Part shown: positions 52,170 through 61,802 of the stretch, in pieces | Layout: every line of letters begins with the position of its first letter | Position numbering within the stretch: the first letter of the stretch is position 1 | NCBI RefSeq assembly: GCF_024460775.1 | Contig: NZ_JANFYZ010000002.1 | Location: 280,954 to 344,953, forward strand | Origin: Desulfovibrio desulfuricans | GTDB lineage: Bacteria > Desulfobacterota > Desulfovibrionia > Desulfovibrionales > Desulfovibrionaceae | Length of the DNA: 64,000 nucleotides | Direction of reading: 5' to 3' | Notes under the pieces: generated by a model | The model's input: only the letters and a program-made list of their open reading frames with translations | What the model was told of the DNA's origin: nothing | Databases searched by the model: none | Position numbers and translations under genes: made by a program

Positions 52170-53450
52170 ATGCCCAAATTTTTGGTCATACAGGCGGCAC
52201 GCTTTGGCGATCTGGTGCAGACCAAGCGCCTGTTGTTGAGCCTGGCCTTGCGCGGCGAGGTTCATCTTGCCGTGGATGTCAGCCTGGTTCCGCTGGCCAG
52301 GGTGCTCTATCCCTTTGCCGAGCTGCACGCCCTGTCGGTGCACGGCAGGCCCGAGGCAGAGGCGCTGGCGCGCAACACCGCTGTGCTGGACCGTTGGCAG
52401 GGCTTGCCCTTTGAAGCCGTGTACAACTGCAATTTTTCCGGCACTACTGCGGCCCTGTGCCGAGTTTTTGAGGTGGAACAGGTTCAGGGGTACCGGCCAG
52501 AGGCCGGGGGCATTTCGCGCTCGCCCTGGGCGCGTCTTGGCTTCCGCCTCAGTGAGCGGCGCGCGCTGGCAACGATGAATCTTGTGGATTTTTGGGCGCA
52601 TTTTGCACCAGAGCCGGTTGAGCCCCGCAGGGTCAACCCTGTGGCGACCCCCGGCGGGCGAGGGCTCGGCGTGGTGCTGGCAGGGCGCGAATCGCGCCGC
52701 TCGTTGCCCGTGCCCGTGCTGGCCGAGGTGGTGCGCACAGCCTTTGGGGCATTGGGCGGCCCGCGCATTCTGTTGCTGGGTTCAAGGGCGGAGCAGCCCG
52801 CTGCCCGTCAACTCTTGCGGCAGTTGCCTGGCAAGATGCTCGACAGGGTGGAAGATTGCAGCGGCAAAACAGACTGGCCCTCCCTTGTGGACGCCGTAGA
52901 CGGGCTGGATGCGCTGATCACGCCCGATACGGGCATCATGCACCTTGGCGCGCACCTTGGCGTGCCTGTGCTTGGTTTTTTTCTCTCTTCAGCCTGGCTG
53001 CACGAAACCGGGCCATACGGCGAGGGCCATCATGTGTGGCAGACGGCGCGCTCCTGCGGGCCGTGTCTTGAAACCGCCCCTTGTCCCTACGATGTAGCCT
53101 GTGGTCAGCCCCTGGCGCAGGTGGAGCTTTTGCGCTCCATTGCCGCAGTACTTGCCCGTCTAAAATCGGGCGCGCCCTTTGCCGTCGCACAGGCGGAATC
53201 ATGGCCGCCCCTGCCAGCGGATTTGCAGTTGTGGCGCACGGGCATGGACTCCTTGGGCACGCTGCCGCACCTGCTCGCGGGAAGTGACCCGCATGCGCAG
53301 GAGCGCAGGCGCGTGCGCGATTTTCTGGCTGCGCGCCTGCATCTGCCCATGCCGGACGAAAGCGCCGCTCTTGCCCCGCAAGCTCCGAATCTTGACGAAT
53401 GGCTTTATAACGATGCGGACTGGATGTTGCCGCCAGGGAGATACTGCTGA
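52170..53450 (+). CDS. Glycosyltransferase family 9 (heptosyltransferase-like)
   Basis: 426 residues from ATG 52170. Two Rossmann halves; the N-terminal MPKFLVIQAARFGDLVQTKRLL and the nucleotide-sugar region LDALITPDTGIMHLGAHLGVPVLGFF are typical of heptosyltransferases. A C-terminal part of about 100 residues is extra. It probably adds sugars to lipopolysaccharide core. Its stop overlaps the next start (TGATG). Confidence 0.9.
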   Translation: MPKFLVIQAARFGDLVQTKRLLLSLALRGEVHLAVDVSLVPLARVLYPFAELHALSVHGRPEAEALARNTAVLDRWQGLPFEAVYNCNFSGTTAALCRVFEVEQVQGYRPEAGGISRSPWARLGFRLSERRALATMNLVDFWAHFAPEPVEPRRVNPVATPGGRGLGVVLAGRESRRSLPVPVLAEVVRTAFGALGGPRILLLGSRAEQPAARQLLRQLPGKMLDRVEDCSGKTDWPSLVDAVDGLDALITPDTGIMHLGAHLGVPVLGFFLSSAWLHETGPYGEGHHVWQTARSCGPCLETAPCPYDVACGQPLAQVELLRSIAAVLARLKSGAPFAVAQAESWPPLPADLQLWRTGMDSLGTLPHLLAGSDPHAQERRRVRDFLAARLHLPMPDESAALAPQAPNLDEWLYNDADWMLPPGRYC

Positions 53451-54736
53451 TGCCCGCCGCTCCTCTGCGAATTCTTGTGGTGCTGCCCATGTACGGCGGC
53501 TCGCTGCCCATCGGCCGCTACTGCGCCAGCGCCCTCAGCGGGCTGGGGCACAGCGTGCGCGTGTTTGAGGCTCCCTTGCTGCATCCGGCCTTTACCGGGC
53601 TGCGCGGCCTTGGGTTGGCCCCGACGCAGACTGCCCAACTGGAAAATTCTTTTTTGCAGGTGGTTTCTCAGGCCGTGTGGGCGCAGGTTCAGGCGCAGGA
53701 GCCGCATCTGGTGCTGGCCCTGGCGCAGGCTCCCATAGGGCGCAGCCTGTTGCAGCGTTTGCGCAGGTCGGGCGTGCGTACAGCCATGTGGTTTGTGGAA
53801 GATCACGAGGTTTTTGATTACTGGAAGGCCTACGCACCACTGTACGATGTTTTTGCCGTTATCCAGAAAGAGCCTTTTTTATCCATGCTCTCGGGCATCG
53901 GGCAGGGCAATGCCCTGTATCTGCCGCTGGCGGCCCAGCCGGATTTCCACAAGCCACTGGAGCTGACCGAGCAGGAAAAGCGCGAATATGGGGCCGATAT
54001 CGGCTTTCTTGGCGCGGGTTACCCCAACCGTCGGCTGGCTTTTCGTCAGCTTGTGGGGCGTGATTTTAAAATCTGGGGGTCGGACTGGGACGGCGAGAGC
54101 CTGCTTGCGCCCCACGTGCAGCGCGGCGGCGCGCGCATTGATGCGGATGAGAGCGTCAAAATCTACAATGCCACGCGCGTCAACCTGAATCTGCACTCGA
54201 GCCTTGGCACTGCGGAGCTTGTGAGCAAGGGTGATTTTGTCAATCCGCGCACTTTTGAACTGGCGTGCATGGGGGCCTTTCAGCTTGTGGACAGGCGGGC
54301 GCTCATGCCCGAGCTGTTTGCGCAGGATGAACTGGCAACCTTTGGCACGCTGGAAGAATTTTACGCGGGCATCGAGTATTTTCTGGCCCATCCGGACGAA
54401 CGTCATGCCTTTGCCGCCCGCGCAAGGGAGCGGGTGTTGCGCGATCATACGTACGAGCAACGCATGGCTGCGCTGCTCGACTTTGTGGAGCAGCGCCTCG
54501 GCCCCTGGCCGGTGGAGCTGGGTTCTTCCGGCGGCATGCCGCCCGATGTTGAGGCCGTGCTTTCGCCCGAGATTCGCAGGGACATGGCGGCGATGTTGCA
54601 GGGGCTTGGCCTTGGCCCCAATGCCGGATTTGATGATGTCATCAATGCCTTGCGCGCCCGTAGCGGCGTGTTGACAGAAACCGAGGCTGCCCTGCTGTTT
54701 CTCGATGAATGGCGCAGGCAATACGGCAAAAAATAA
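53450..54736 (+). CDS. CgeB-like glycosyltransferase
   Basis: 428 residues. Opening LRILVVLPMYGGSLPIGRYC, a middle FVEDHEVFDYWKAYAPLYDVFAVIQK and a C-terminal VNLNLHSSLG ... FVNPRTFELACMGAFQLVDRR match the CgeB/DUF3880 plus group-1 glycosyltransferase arrangement. A helical tail of about 90 residues follows. Coupled to the heptosyltransferase-like gene, it probably acts on a cell-surface or flagellar glycan. Confidence 0.87.
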   Translation: MPAAPLRILVVLPMYGGSLPIGRYCASALSGLGHSVRVFEAPLLHPAFTGLRGLGLAPTQTAQLENSFLQVVSQAVWAQVQAQEPHLVLALAQAPIGRSLLQRLRRSGVRTAMWFVEDHEVFDYWKAYAPLYDVFAVIQKEPFLSMLSGIGQGNALYLPLAAQPDFHKPLELTEQEKREYGADIGFLGAGYPNRRLAFRQLVGRDFKIWGSDWDGESLLAPHVQRGGARIDADESVKIYNATRVNLNLHSSLGTAELVSKGDFVNPRTFELACMGAFQLVDRRALMPELFAQDELATFGTLEEFYAGIEYFLAHPDERHAFAARARERVLRDHTYEQRMAALLDFVEQRLGPWPVELGSSGGMPPDVEAVLSPEIRRDMAAMLQGLGLGPNAGFDDVINALRARSGVLTETEAALLFLDEWRRQYGKK

Positions 54737-54802
54737 CTTTCCAATATAGTTGCATAATTCCTAGTGCGCCATGCCCGGTTTTGCCAGCAGCGCGCAGATA
54801 TG

Positions 54803-54832
54803 AAAAACCCCGCCGTAGAGGCGGGGTTTTTA
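54803..54832. terminator. Bidirectional terminator
   Basis: AAAACCCCGCC-GTAGA-GGCGGGGTTTTT lies between the convergent glycosyltransferase and membrane protein genes; T-tracts occur on both strands. Confidence 0.9.
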
Positions 54833-54858
54833 CGTCATATCCATGCGGCAATTAGCCG

Positions 54859-55878
54859 CTATTGCACAATATCGGTCATGGATGGGGGCAGGGTGATTTC
54901 CGTCATGTTGAGGTAGAAGGGCAGCATGATGGCAACTGCCAGCACCAGCGCGGCCAGCAGGGTGATCTTGTGGCGCATGGGGGTGGCGCTGCGGGCCACG
55001 AATGTCCAGAGCAGGGCCGGAACAAGCCAGAGCAGCAGCTCTGCGCTTTCCATAATGGCGTCAGTGGCGGTAAACGTGTCGTTTTGCCAGGCGTTCTGCA
55101 CGTCAAACACCGAGGATGCCAGCAAAATAACCCAGAAAACAGCCCAGGCGTTGCGCGCCCATGTGGCGCACCAGGGGAGCATGGTATTGTAGTGGTCGCG
55201 GCCAAAGTCGTCATATTTGCGGCGCAGCACAAGCCAGAAAGCGCCCATGCCGCCAGCCACGGCCAGCATCAGGGGCAACGACCAGAAAAGGGCGCACCAG
55301 AAGGGGGTTCCAAAACCGGGAACATAAATGTGCCCAAGGGTCAGCAAGTCCGCATCGGGGCGGGCCAGTGCCATGAGCAGGCGGGCCGCAGCCAGGGACG
55401 CCACGGTGGCGATGATGCCCTGAATGCCGCTGACCACGCCCATGCCCACATGCAGCATGGGCAGCTTGAGCAAGAATTTCCACAAGGCAAAATACATGCT
55501 GTTGATAAGTACGGCCAGCCCGAGCATGATCCAGCTCATTTCAACCATGAAGTCGGAGATGGAGTCGGGCGTATAGGAGCTTTGCGTAAAGAAGAGCCAG
55601 ACCCTGCCGCAGATGAGCAGCGCCCAGCCAAGCAGCAATGAGAGCAAGGCCAGCTGGCGCGCGCATTTTTCATAGGAGGCGCGCTTGCGCGTAACCGCCA
55701 GCGCCCGTGCGGTGGCAGACATGAAACCCAGGCCCGCAAAGGCCAGCAGGGCCGCGAGCGGTAGGGCTATGCTCAGGGCGTCAAGGCCCATGCGCGCCAT
55801 GGGAAAGGACTGTCCAAGATGCCGCAACGCGTCCATCCAAGTTGTCAGGGCCGCTGCCATTTCCTGGAAAAAATTCAT
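54859..55878 (-). CDS. Multi-span membrane protein of unknown function
   Basis: 339 residues from ATG 55878 with GGAGG 10 bases upstream. About nine hydrophobic segments, with short cytoplasmic loops and a few His and Trp residues in or near spans (LLKLPMLHVGMGV, GRVWLFFTQ, LGHIYVPGFGTPFW). The general look recalls cytochrome b-type or cytochrome bd-like membrane subunits, but no haem-ligand set is certain. It is monocistronic and ends at the shared terminator. Confidence 0.8.
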   Translation of the reverse strand: MNFFQEMAAALTTWMDALRHLGQSFPMARMGLDALSIALPLAALLAFAGLGFMSATARALAVTRKRASYEKCARQLALLSLLLGWALLICGRVWLFFTQSSYTPDSISDFMVEMSWIMLGLAVLINSMYFALWKFLLKLPMLHVGMGVVSGIQGIIATVASLAAARLLMALARPDADLLTLGHIYVPGFGTPFWCALFWSLPLMLAVAGGMGAFWLVLRRKYDDFGRDHYNTMLPWCATWARNAWAVFWVILLASSVFDVQNAWQNDTFTATDAIMESAELLLWLVPALLWTFVARSATPMRHKITLLAALVLAVAIMLPFYLNMTEITLPPSMTDIVQ

Positions 55879-56337
55879 CTGGCTTCGCCTCCGGTCTGGC
55901 TTGATGCCGGATAGGAACTGTTCATGCGGATTATTGCCGCCTTTTGCCTGCCGTGTTTCGGGTGAGCCACCTGTGCACGTGCGAATGAAGGCAAAATCCC
56001 GTTTGCAGCCGGGCGCAGGGCACACCAAAAGCTGCGGAACAGACTTTTTGATGCTGCGATGCTCCGGTTGTCCGTATCTGTTATGTAGTACGAGCGTGAG
56101 CAAGCCTGTTCTTGCCTGAAAAACGCTGCCGCTGCAAGAGTTCTTGAAATATGGCCGGGGTTGAGGCACAAGAAAGGTTGGCAGGTTGATGGGCTTGTGC
56201 GTTTGCAGTTCTGGCGGCTTTAGCAGCCGGGCAAGCGACAAGACCGGGCCGAAATTTTTTTGATGGGCGTCTGTTGCGGGCTTTTGATGCATTGAGCGAT
56301 ATTTCAACGCAAGAATGCTCTTGTGCTGGAGACCGGG
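55879..56337. other. Divergent intergenic region
   Basis: About 460 bases between the membrane protein and cpoB-like genes. Long frames extend into it from both sides but have no start signals, and no promoter is clear. Confidence 0.45.
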
Positions 56338-57678
56338 ATGAAAACACTGATTGTTGTGCCGTTGGCCTGCGTTGCGCTGGTTGCTGGCTGCGCTTCTTCT
56401 GACAAAATGCGTCAGGTGGAATCGACCAGCGAAACCAACCAGAAGCTGCTGCGCGAGACCGACCAGCGATTGCGTACGCTGGAGCAAAGCGTAAATACGC
56501 TTGATACCCAGGTTGCCCAGCTCAATAACAGGGTTTACGAAGTGCGCACCCGTGGCGGACAAAAAACCGGCATGACCGTGGTGCCCATTATTCCGCCGCA
56601 GCCTCACAAGAGCGTTGTGGTTACGCCTGCCCAGCCGGAAAGCGCCCAGCTTACCGCACACGGCCCGGTTGCGCCCAGCAGCTCCGAGCGCCCCCCAGTT
56701 AATCCCGCTCAGCCCGCAGCCAGTGCTGTTCCAGCAAACTCCACAGCGCCCAACGCCCGTACTGTTGATCCCGCCGCCACAATCAGGCCCATTCCCGCTG
56801 CCGCCCCGCGTGAGACCGCCAGGGCCGAAGCCGAGGCGATGCCCAAAACTTCTGCGGAAAAGATCCCTGCAGCAAAGACCGCTGCACAGCAAAGCTCCGC
56901 AGAAAAGCCGCAAGCTGCCGCCAAGGGCGCGGCGGGGGCTGCTTCGGCCGGATCTGCTGCATCTTTCGCTCTGCCGCCCGAGTCGGCTTTGCCCCCTGCG
57001 GCTTCTGCCGCAAGCGGAAAGGGGGCGGTTCAGCCCATGCTGCCGCCTGTTGCCGCAGCCGGGGGCAATCCTGATGTCCCCGTGCCTTCTGTGCCGGTCT
57101 CTGATCTTGCGCTGCCGCCCGAACATCCTGGGCTGGGCCTGCCGCCCCTGCCTGGGGATGCCGCCGCCAAAAACGGCGCAAAGGGCAAGGCTGCCAAAGC
57201 CGCTGCCTCACCTGCTCCTGCTTCGGCCCCTGCTTCGGCGGCAAGCGCTGCCGCCACGCCTGCTGTCTCGGCGCAAGCCCAGCCCGCAGCCTTGCCCAAG
57301 AGCGGCAAGGGCGAGGAAGCCGCATACAAGGCTGCCTTGCAGCCTGCCATGTCTGGCCGGGCCGCAGACAGTATTGGCCGTTTTCAGACCTTTTTGCAGG
57401 AATACCCGCAGGGCCGCTTTGCCGCCAATGCGGAATACTGGATTGGCGAGGGCTACTACGCCCAGGGCAAGTACAAGGATGCGCTGGCGCAGTTTGAAAA
57501 GGTCAACAGCCAGTGGCCTCGCCATCACAAGAATGCCGATGCCCTGCTGAAAACCGGCATGACCTTGAGCCGTATGGGCGACAAGGAAGGCGCCGCGCAG
57601 GCGTACAAAAAACTGCTGTCGCAGTTTCCCAACTCTGAAGCGGCGGGGCTTGCCCGGTCGCGTGGTCTGGCCCGGTAA
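56338..57678 (+). CDS. CpoB/YbgF-like Tol-Pal accessory lipoprotein
   Basis: 446 residues from ATG 56338 (CTGGAG upstream). The lipobox is LVAGC (Cys18). A coiled coil at about 25-75 (RQVESTSETNQKLLRETDQ) would trimerise. Then comes an Ala/Pro-rich stretch of about 230 residues, and three TPR-like repeats at 320-446 (AAYKAALQPAMSGRAADSIGRF, GRFAANAEYWIGEGYYAQGKY, ADALLKTGMTLSRMGDKEGAA). The plan is that of CpoB, but with a far longer linker and a lipid anchor. tolQR lie 29 kb away. Confidence 0.85.
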   Translation: MKTLIVVPLACVALVAGCASSDKMRQVESTSETNQKLLRETDQRLRTLEQSVNTLDTQVAQLNNRVYEVRTRGGQKTGMTVVPIIPPQPHKSVVVTPAQPESAQLTAHGPVAPSSSERPPVNPAQPAASAVPANSTAPNARTVDPAATIRPIPAAAPRETARAEAEAMPKTSAEKIPAAKTAAQQSSAEKPQAAAKGAAGAASAGSAASFALPPESALPPAASAASGKGAVQPMLPPVAAAGGNPDVPVPSVPVSDLALPPEHPGLGLPPLPGDAAAKNGAKGKAAKAAASPAPASAPASAASAAATPAVSAQAQPAALPKSGKGEEAAYKAALQPAMSGRAADSIGRFQTFLQEYPQGRFAANAEYWIGEGYYAQGKYKDALAQFEKVNSQWPRHHKNADALLKTGMTLSRMGDKEGAAQAYKKLLSQFPNSEAAGLARSRGLAR

Positions 57679-57720
57679 AATGGGCTGCACAGCGGCGCTG
57701 GGCCATACAGCGGTGGCGGC

Positions 57721-59115
57721 ATGAGCCAGCCATGTAAAACTCTGGCTGTAATGGACGAGGCCGCCCGCAAGGAATACTGGGCAAGCCTTGCCCTGCGGCA
57801 CTGCCGTGGGCTGGGTGCGCGTTCTGCCGCACGCCTTGCGCGGCACTTTGGCTCGGCCTACGCCGCCGTGCAGGCGCGCGAACTCTGGCATGAGGCGGGC
57901 GTCAACAAGGGGCAGGCCGCCGAACTGGCTACGGGGTCGTGGCGTGTCACTGCCAGAGAAGAATGGGATCGCGCCCGCGATCTTGCCGCATCCATAGTCC
58001 TGTGGACAGACCCTGAATATCCCGTGCTGCTGCGCCCGGTTATTGATGCGCCCCTGCTGCTCTATTGCCGGGGTGATCTTTCCCTGCTGCAATCGCCGGG
58101 TTTTGCGGTGGTTGGCTCGCGCAAGGCCACCAAACATGGCAGGTCTGTGGCCGAATACATGGCGCGCTGCCTTTCGGCCTGCGGCATTGCCATTGTTTCC
58201 GGCATGGCGCTGGGCATAGACAGGGTTGCCCATGAGGCCGCGCTTGAGCGCGTTGGCCGCAGCATCGGCGTGTTGGGAACGGGCATTGATATGCTCTATC
58301 CCATTGGCAACATGACTGTTTTTGATGAAATGGAGCGCCGGGGTCTGCTGATCTCTGAATTCGCGCCCGGCACTCTGCCGCATGCGGGCAATTTCCCCAT
58401 CCGCAACCGCATTATCAGCGGGCTGTCGCTGGGAGTGCTGGTGGTGGAGGCCGCCCAGCGGTCGGGCAGTCTTATCACGGCGCGGCTGGCTCTGGAGCAA
58501 AACCGCGAAGTGTACGCCGTGCCGGGGCCTGCGCTGGATGCCCATTGCCTTGGCTGTCAGGATTTGGTGCGTCAGGGCGCGCATGCCGTATTCAGCGCCG
58601 AGGACGTGTTGCGCGATCTGGCGGAGCAGTTGCGGCCCTTTGGCATCAGCGAGGGCAGTGTTCCCGGTGAAGAGGAAGGACTGCTGGAGGATGTGCCTGT
58701 GCCGCAATCATCCAAGGCGGCAGGCACGTCCAGAGCGTCAGCACCCAGCGCAGCAGGCCGGGGCACCGCAGACAAGGGCGCGGCGGCTGGCAAACCCGGC
58801 AAGGCCGATGAGCAGGATGCCCCAACCGGGGAGCATGCCAGCGAAAATGCACCTATTATAGATGATGCCAGCAGCAATGCATGCACAGTGCAGCCCCTTA
58901 ACGAGGGCGAGCGCGCCGCTGCGGAAAACGCCGCTGCCGCCGATGGCAACGCTGATCTGCTTGCGTATCTGCGTCAGCATGGCCCCACCCATGCCGATGT
59001 TCTGGCTGATGCCGCAGGGCTGAGCGCTGCGGCGGCCAATGCCGCTCTTGTGGGGCTTGAGATGCTGGGCAAGGTGCGGCGTTTGCCCGGCGCGCGCTAT
59101 GAGGTGACGGCATGA
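57721..59115 (+). CDS. dprA: DNA processing protein DprA
   Basis: 464 residues. The Rossmann core holds AVVGSRKATKHGRSVAEYMA, SGMALGIDRVAHEAAL, VLGTGID, ISEFAPGT and NFPIRNRIISGLS, all DprA signatures. A polar Ala/Gly/Ser linker of about 95 residues follows, then a C-terminal winged helix (LLAYLRQHGPTHADVLADAAGLS). It loads RecA on incoming single-stranded DNA during transformation. A start at 57751 is also possible. Its stop overlaps the xer start. Confidence 0.93.
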   Translation: MSQPCKTLAVMDEAARKEYWASLALRHCRGLGARSAARLARHFGSAYAAVQARELWHEAGVNKGQAAELATGSWRVTAREEWDRARDLAASIVLWTDPEYPVLLRPVIDAPLLLYCRGDLSLLQSPGFAVVGSRKATKHGRSVAEYMARCLSACGIAIVSGMALGIDRVAHEAALERVGRSIGVLGTGIDMLYPIGNMTVFDEMERRGLLISEFAPGTLPHAGNFPIRNRIISGLSLGVLVVEAAQRSGSLITARLALEQNREVYAVPGPALDAHCLGCQDLVRQGAHAVFSAEDVLRDLAEQLRPFGISEGSVPGEEEGLLEDVPVPQSSKAAGTSRASAPSAAGRGTADKGAAAGKPGKADEQDAPTGEHASENAPIIDDASSNACTVQPLNEGERAAAENAAAADGNADLLAYLRQHGPTHADVLADAAGLSAAAANAALVGLEMLGKVRRLPGARYEVTA

Positions 59116-60233
59116 GCAGGGCACAGGGCGGGCAAAAAGGCCCGGTCGGCGCGACCACCAGCCAAAAAGCCGGGGGCGGTGCTGCTGCGGCCAAAACAAC
59201 AGCGCGCAAAAAAACTGCGGGCAAGCAAACGCAAGGCTCGTTGACCGAGGCAGCCACGCCAAACACGCAGGAACAGGCCGCTGGCGGGCAACGCAAACCC
59301 GGCCCCGACCGGGCAAAGCTCTTTGTTGATGCCTTTCTGGCCTGGATGGAAGTGCAGAAGGGCGCTTCGCCCGCCACGCTCAAAGCCTACGGCAGCGACC
59401 TTGCGCAACTCATCGAATTTCTGCGCGGGCAGGATGCTGACCTTGGAAGGCCCGAATCCGTCACCCGGCGGCACGTGCAGGCCTATCTGGCCTGGCTGTT
59501 CCGTCAGGGCGAGGCCAAAAGCTCCATGGCCAGAAAACTGGCGGCTGTGCGTTCATTCTTCCGTTTTCAACAGCGCAATGGTGTGGTAACAGAAAATGTG
59601 GCCGCGCAGGTGCGTAATCCCCGGCAGGAAAAACGCCACCCTCGCGCCCTGAATGTGGACGAAACCTTTGCCTTGCTGGATGCGGAGCATGGGCCGGCCG
59701 GGACAGAGAGCGCCGAATCCGCGCGCCTGCTGTGCCGCGACCTTGCCCTTGCGGAACTGCTCTACGGTTCTGGCCTGCGCATTTCAGAGGCGCTTGGCCT
59801 CAATATTGATGATGTGCAGCTTTCATCGCGCGTGCTGCGCGTTATGGGCAAGGGCTCGCGTGAGCGGCTTGCGCCGCTTTCCGACACGTCGTGCGAGAGC
59901 CTCAGGGCATGGCTTGACGAGCGCCCGCTTCTGGCCCTGCCGGAAGAGCAGGCCCTGTTTGTGGGTTCGCGTGGTTCGCGCCTGAACCGCAGGGAGGCCG
60001 CGCGCATTGTGGAGCGCCTGTGCCGCCGGGCCGGGCTGGATTTTACAGTGTCGCCGCACAGCCTGCGCCATTCGTTTGCCACGCACCTGCTTTCGGCAGG
60101 GGCCGACCTGCGCAGCGTGCAGGAGCTGCTGGGACACCGCAGATTGACCACCACCCAGCGCTACACGCAGGTAAGCCTTGAGCATTTGATGGAAGCCTAT
60201 GACAAGGCCCATCCCAAGGCGACGAAAAAATAA
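59112..60233 (+). CDS. Tyrosine recombinase XerC/XerD family
   Basis: 373 residues, longer than the usual 300 because of about 65 low-complexity N-terminal residues rich in Ala, Lys, Gly and Gln. The SAM-like N domain (FLAWMEVQKGASPATLKAYGSDL) and catalytic domain follow, with Arg in GSGLRISEAL, Lys in MGKGSRERL, HSLRHSFATHLL, GHRRLTTTQRYT (His and Tyr nucleophile). It overlaps dprA by 4 bases, a common dprA-xer linkage. It likely resolves chromosome dimers rather than a mobile element, since no integrated element is near. Confidence 0.94.
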   Translation: MSRAQGGQKGPVGATTSQKAGGGAAAAKTTARKKTAGKQTQGSLTEAATPNTQEQAAGGQRKPGPDRAKLFVDAFLAWMEVQKGASPATLKAYGSDLAQLIEFLRGQDADLGRPESVTRRHVQAYLAWLFRQGEAKSSMARKLAAVRSFFRFQQRNGVVTENVAAQVRNPRQEKRHPRALNVDETFALLDAEHGPAGTESAESARLLCRDLALAELLYGSGLRISEALGLNIDDVQLSSRVLRVMGKGSRERLAPLSDTSCESLRAWLDERPLLALPEEQALFVGSRGSRLNRREAARIVERLCRRAGLDFTVSPHSLRHSFATHLLSAGADLRSVQELLGHRRLTTTQRYTQVSLEHLMEAYDKAHPKATKK

Positions 60234-60418
60234 AAAAATCACTAAGTTAAAAATATCGTTTATTTTCAGATAGATGTGTTTTGTGGGGTAGGGTGTCCAC
60301 TAATCTGTTTCGGGTTTTTTTGTGCGAAGACCTTGGCATGGACAGGACTTTGTGCTAAAGAGAACAAAGCGGTCGCACTGAACCGCATACCCGAACAATA
60401 CCGGAAGGAGAGACTGTC

Positions 60419-61336
60419 ATGTCCGCATTAGTTATTGGTCACATGAATCCTGATACCGACAGCATCATTTCTGCCATTGCCGCCGCCGACCTGTACAGCA
60501 AGCGCGGTCTGGACGTTACCCCTGCCGCTCAGGGCGCGCCCACTCCTGAAACCGAATTCGTGCTCAAGAAGTTCGGTCTCACCGCTCCCCAGGTTGTTGC
60601 CGACGTGGCTGGCAAGAATCTGTATCTGGTGGACTATTCCGATCTGGCTCAGGCCCCCAAGGGAATGGATTCTGCCTGTGTGCTCGGTATCGCTGATCAC
60701 CACAAGCTTGGTGATGTGACCACCTCCGCGCCCCTGGAAGCCTGGATCTGGCCCGTGGGCTGCACCTGCACCGTGCTGAAGAACATGTTTGACTTCTACG
60801 GCGTGGAAATTTCCAAGGGCATCGCTGGCGGCATGCTGTGCGCCATCCTCTCCGATACCGTTATCTTCAAGTCCCCCACCTGCACCCCCGCCGACAAGAA
60901 GGCCGTTGAAGAACTGGCCAAGATCGCGGGCGTGAGCGACGTTATGGCTCTGGGCATGGAAATGTTCAAGGTCAAGAGCGCCGTTGAAGGCACCTCCATG
61001 AAGGATCTGGTCTTCCGTGACTACAAGGACTTCGACATGGGCGGCAAGAAAGTTGGCATCGGCCAGCTCGAAGTGGTCGACCTTTCCATTCTGGAACCCG
61101 TCAAGGCTGGCCTTCAGGCCGAAATCGCCCGCGTGAAGGGCGAAGGCCGTCACAGCGTGTTCCTGCTGCTCACCGACATCATGAAGGAAGGCTCTGAAAT
61201 GCTGATCGTTTCTGACGATCCTTCCGTGGTGGAAAAGGCTTTTGGCGTGAAGGCCGAAGGCAAATCCGTGTGGCTGCCCGGCGTGATGAGCCGCAAAAAG
61301 CAGGTCGTGCCCAACTTTGAAAAGGCTTTCAAGTAA
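60419..61336 (+). CDS. ppaC: Manganese-dependent inorganic pyrophosphatase
   Basis: 305 residues, standard length without the CBS insert. DHH-family metal ligands are visible: His8, Asp12 and Asp14 in GHMNPDTDS, DYSD, and ADHHKLGD. The C-terminal substrate-binding part has the SRKKQVVP motif. It drives sulfate activation forward by removing pyrophosphate made by ATP sulfurylase, a key need in sulfate reducers. GGAAGGAGA precedes the ATG. Confidence 0.97.
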   Translation: MSALVIGHMNPDTDSIISAIAAADLYSKRGLDVTPAAQGAPTPETEFVLKKFGLTAPQVVADVAGKNLYLVDYSDLAQAPKGMDSACVLGIADHHKLGDVTTSAPLEAWIWPVGCTCTVLKNMFDFYGVEISKGIAGGMLCAILSDTVIFKSPTCTPADKKAVEELAKIAGVSDVMALGMEMFKVKSAVEGTSMKDLVFRDYKDFDMGGKKVGIGQLEVVDLSILEPVKAGLQAEIARVKGEGRHSVFLLLTDIMKEGSEMLIVSDDPSVVEKAFGVKAEGKSVWLPGVMSRKKQVVPNFEKAFK

Positions 61337-61399
61337 GCTCTAGCTTAGCTTGAAATGATTTTGCCCCGCCGGGGCAGGGAAGCAGGTTCTTGCGAACCG

Positions 61400-61427
61400 A
61401 ACCCCTGCCTTGGCGGGGTTCTTTTTT
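61400..61427 (+). terminator. Terminator of ppaC
   Basis: AACCCC/GGGGTT stem with an inner GCC/GGC and TTTTTT after it. A GCCCCGCCGGGGC palindrome lies just upstream (61362-61374). Confidence 0.88.
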
Positions 61428-61802
61428 GCAGGGCAGCACTTGGCGCTTTTTTGAGCAGCAGTGGCTGCCTTTTGCCCAGGGTGAGGCGGCGTCATAATAG
61501 TGCCGCACAGGCGGGCGATTTGTGCGGTTGCGGCTGGATGCCCCAACAGCGGCCCCCATGCGCAGGCAGTTCCGCTTTTGCAGTGCTTTATCCGCGCGCG
61601 GGGGCAGGGGCAAGGGTGCGTAAGATGCGGCAAAATCGTGGGGGATGCCTTCGGGGCAGGCCGTTGACCGCAGCGCCTGCATGTTGCCGCGCAATTCAGT
61701 TGAGGGCTGGCTCTGCTGGTGCTCGGACGCAAAAAGGCTGCCAGTTCTGTGCGAACCGACAGCCTCTGATTCTTATACTGCAGGGTTGGACGAGTGTGCG
61801 GC
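61428..61802. other. Spacer with no supported gene
   Basis: About 375 bases between the ppaC terminator and the stop of the lipoprotein gene. Open frames lack start signals. Confidence 0.45.

Noticed and set aside
55879..57126. N-terminal 415 codons of the 755-codon minus-strand frame at 54859-57126
   Set aside because: The upstream part is antisense to the cpoB-like gene and arginine/glycine-rich; the real protein starts at 55878 with GGAGG.
59112..60233. Phage or integron integrase
   Set aside because: The Xer-type protein is coupled to dprA and no attachment sites or cargo genes surround it, so a housekeeping recombinase is more likely.
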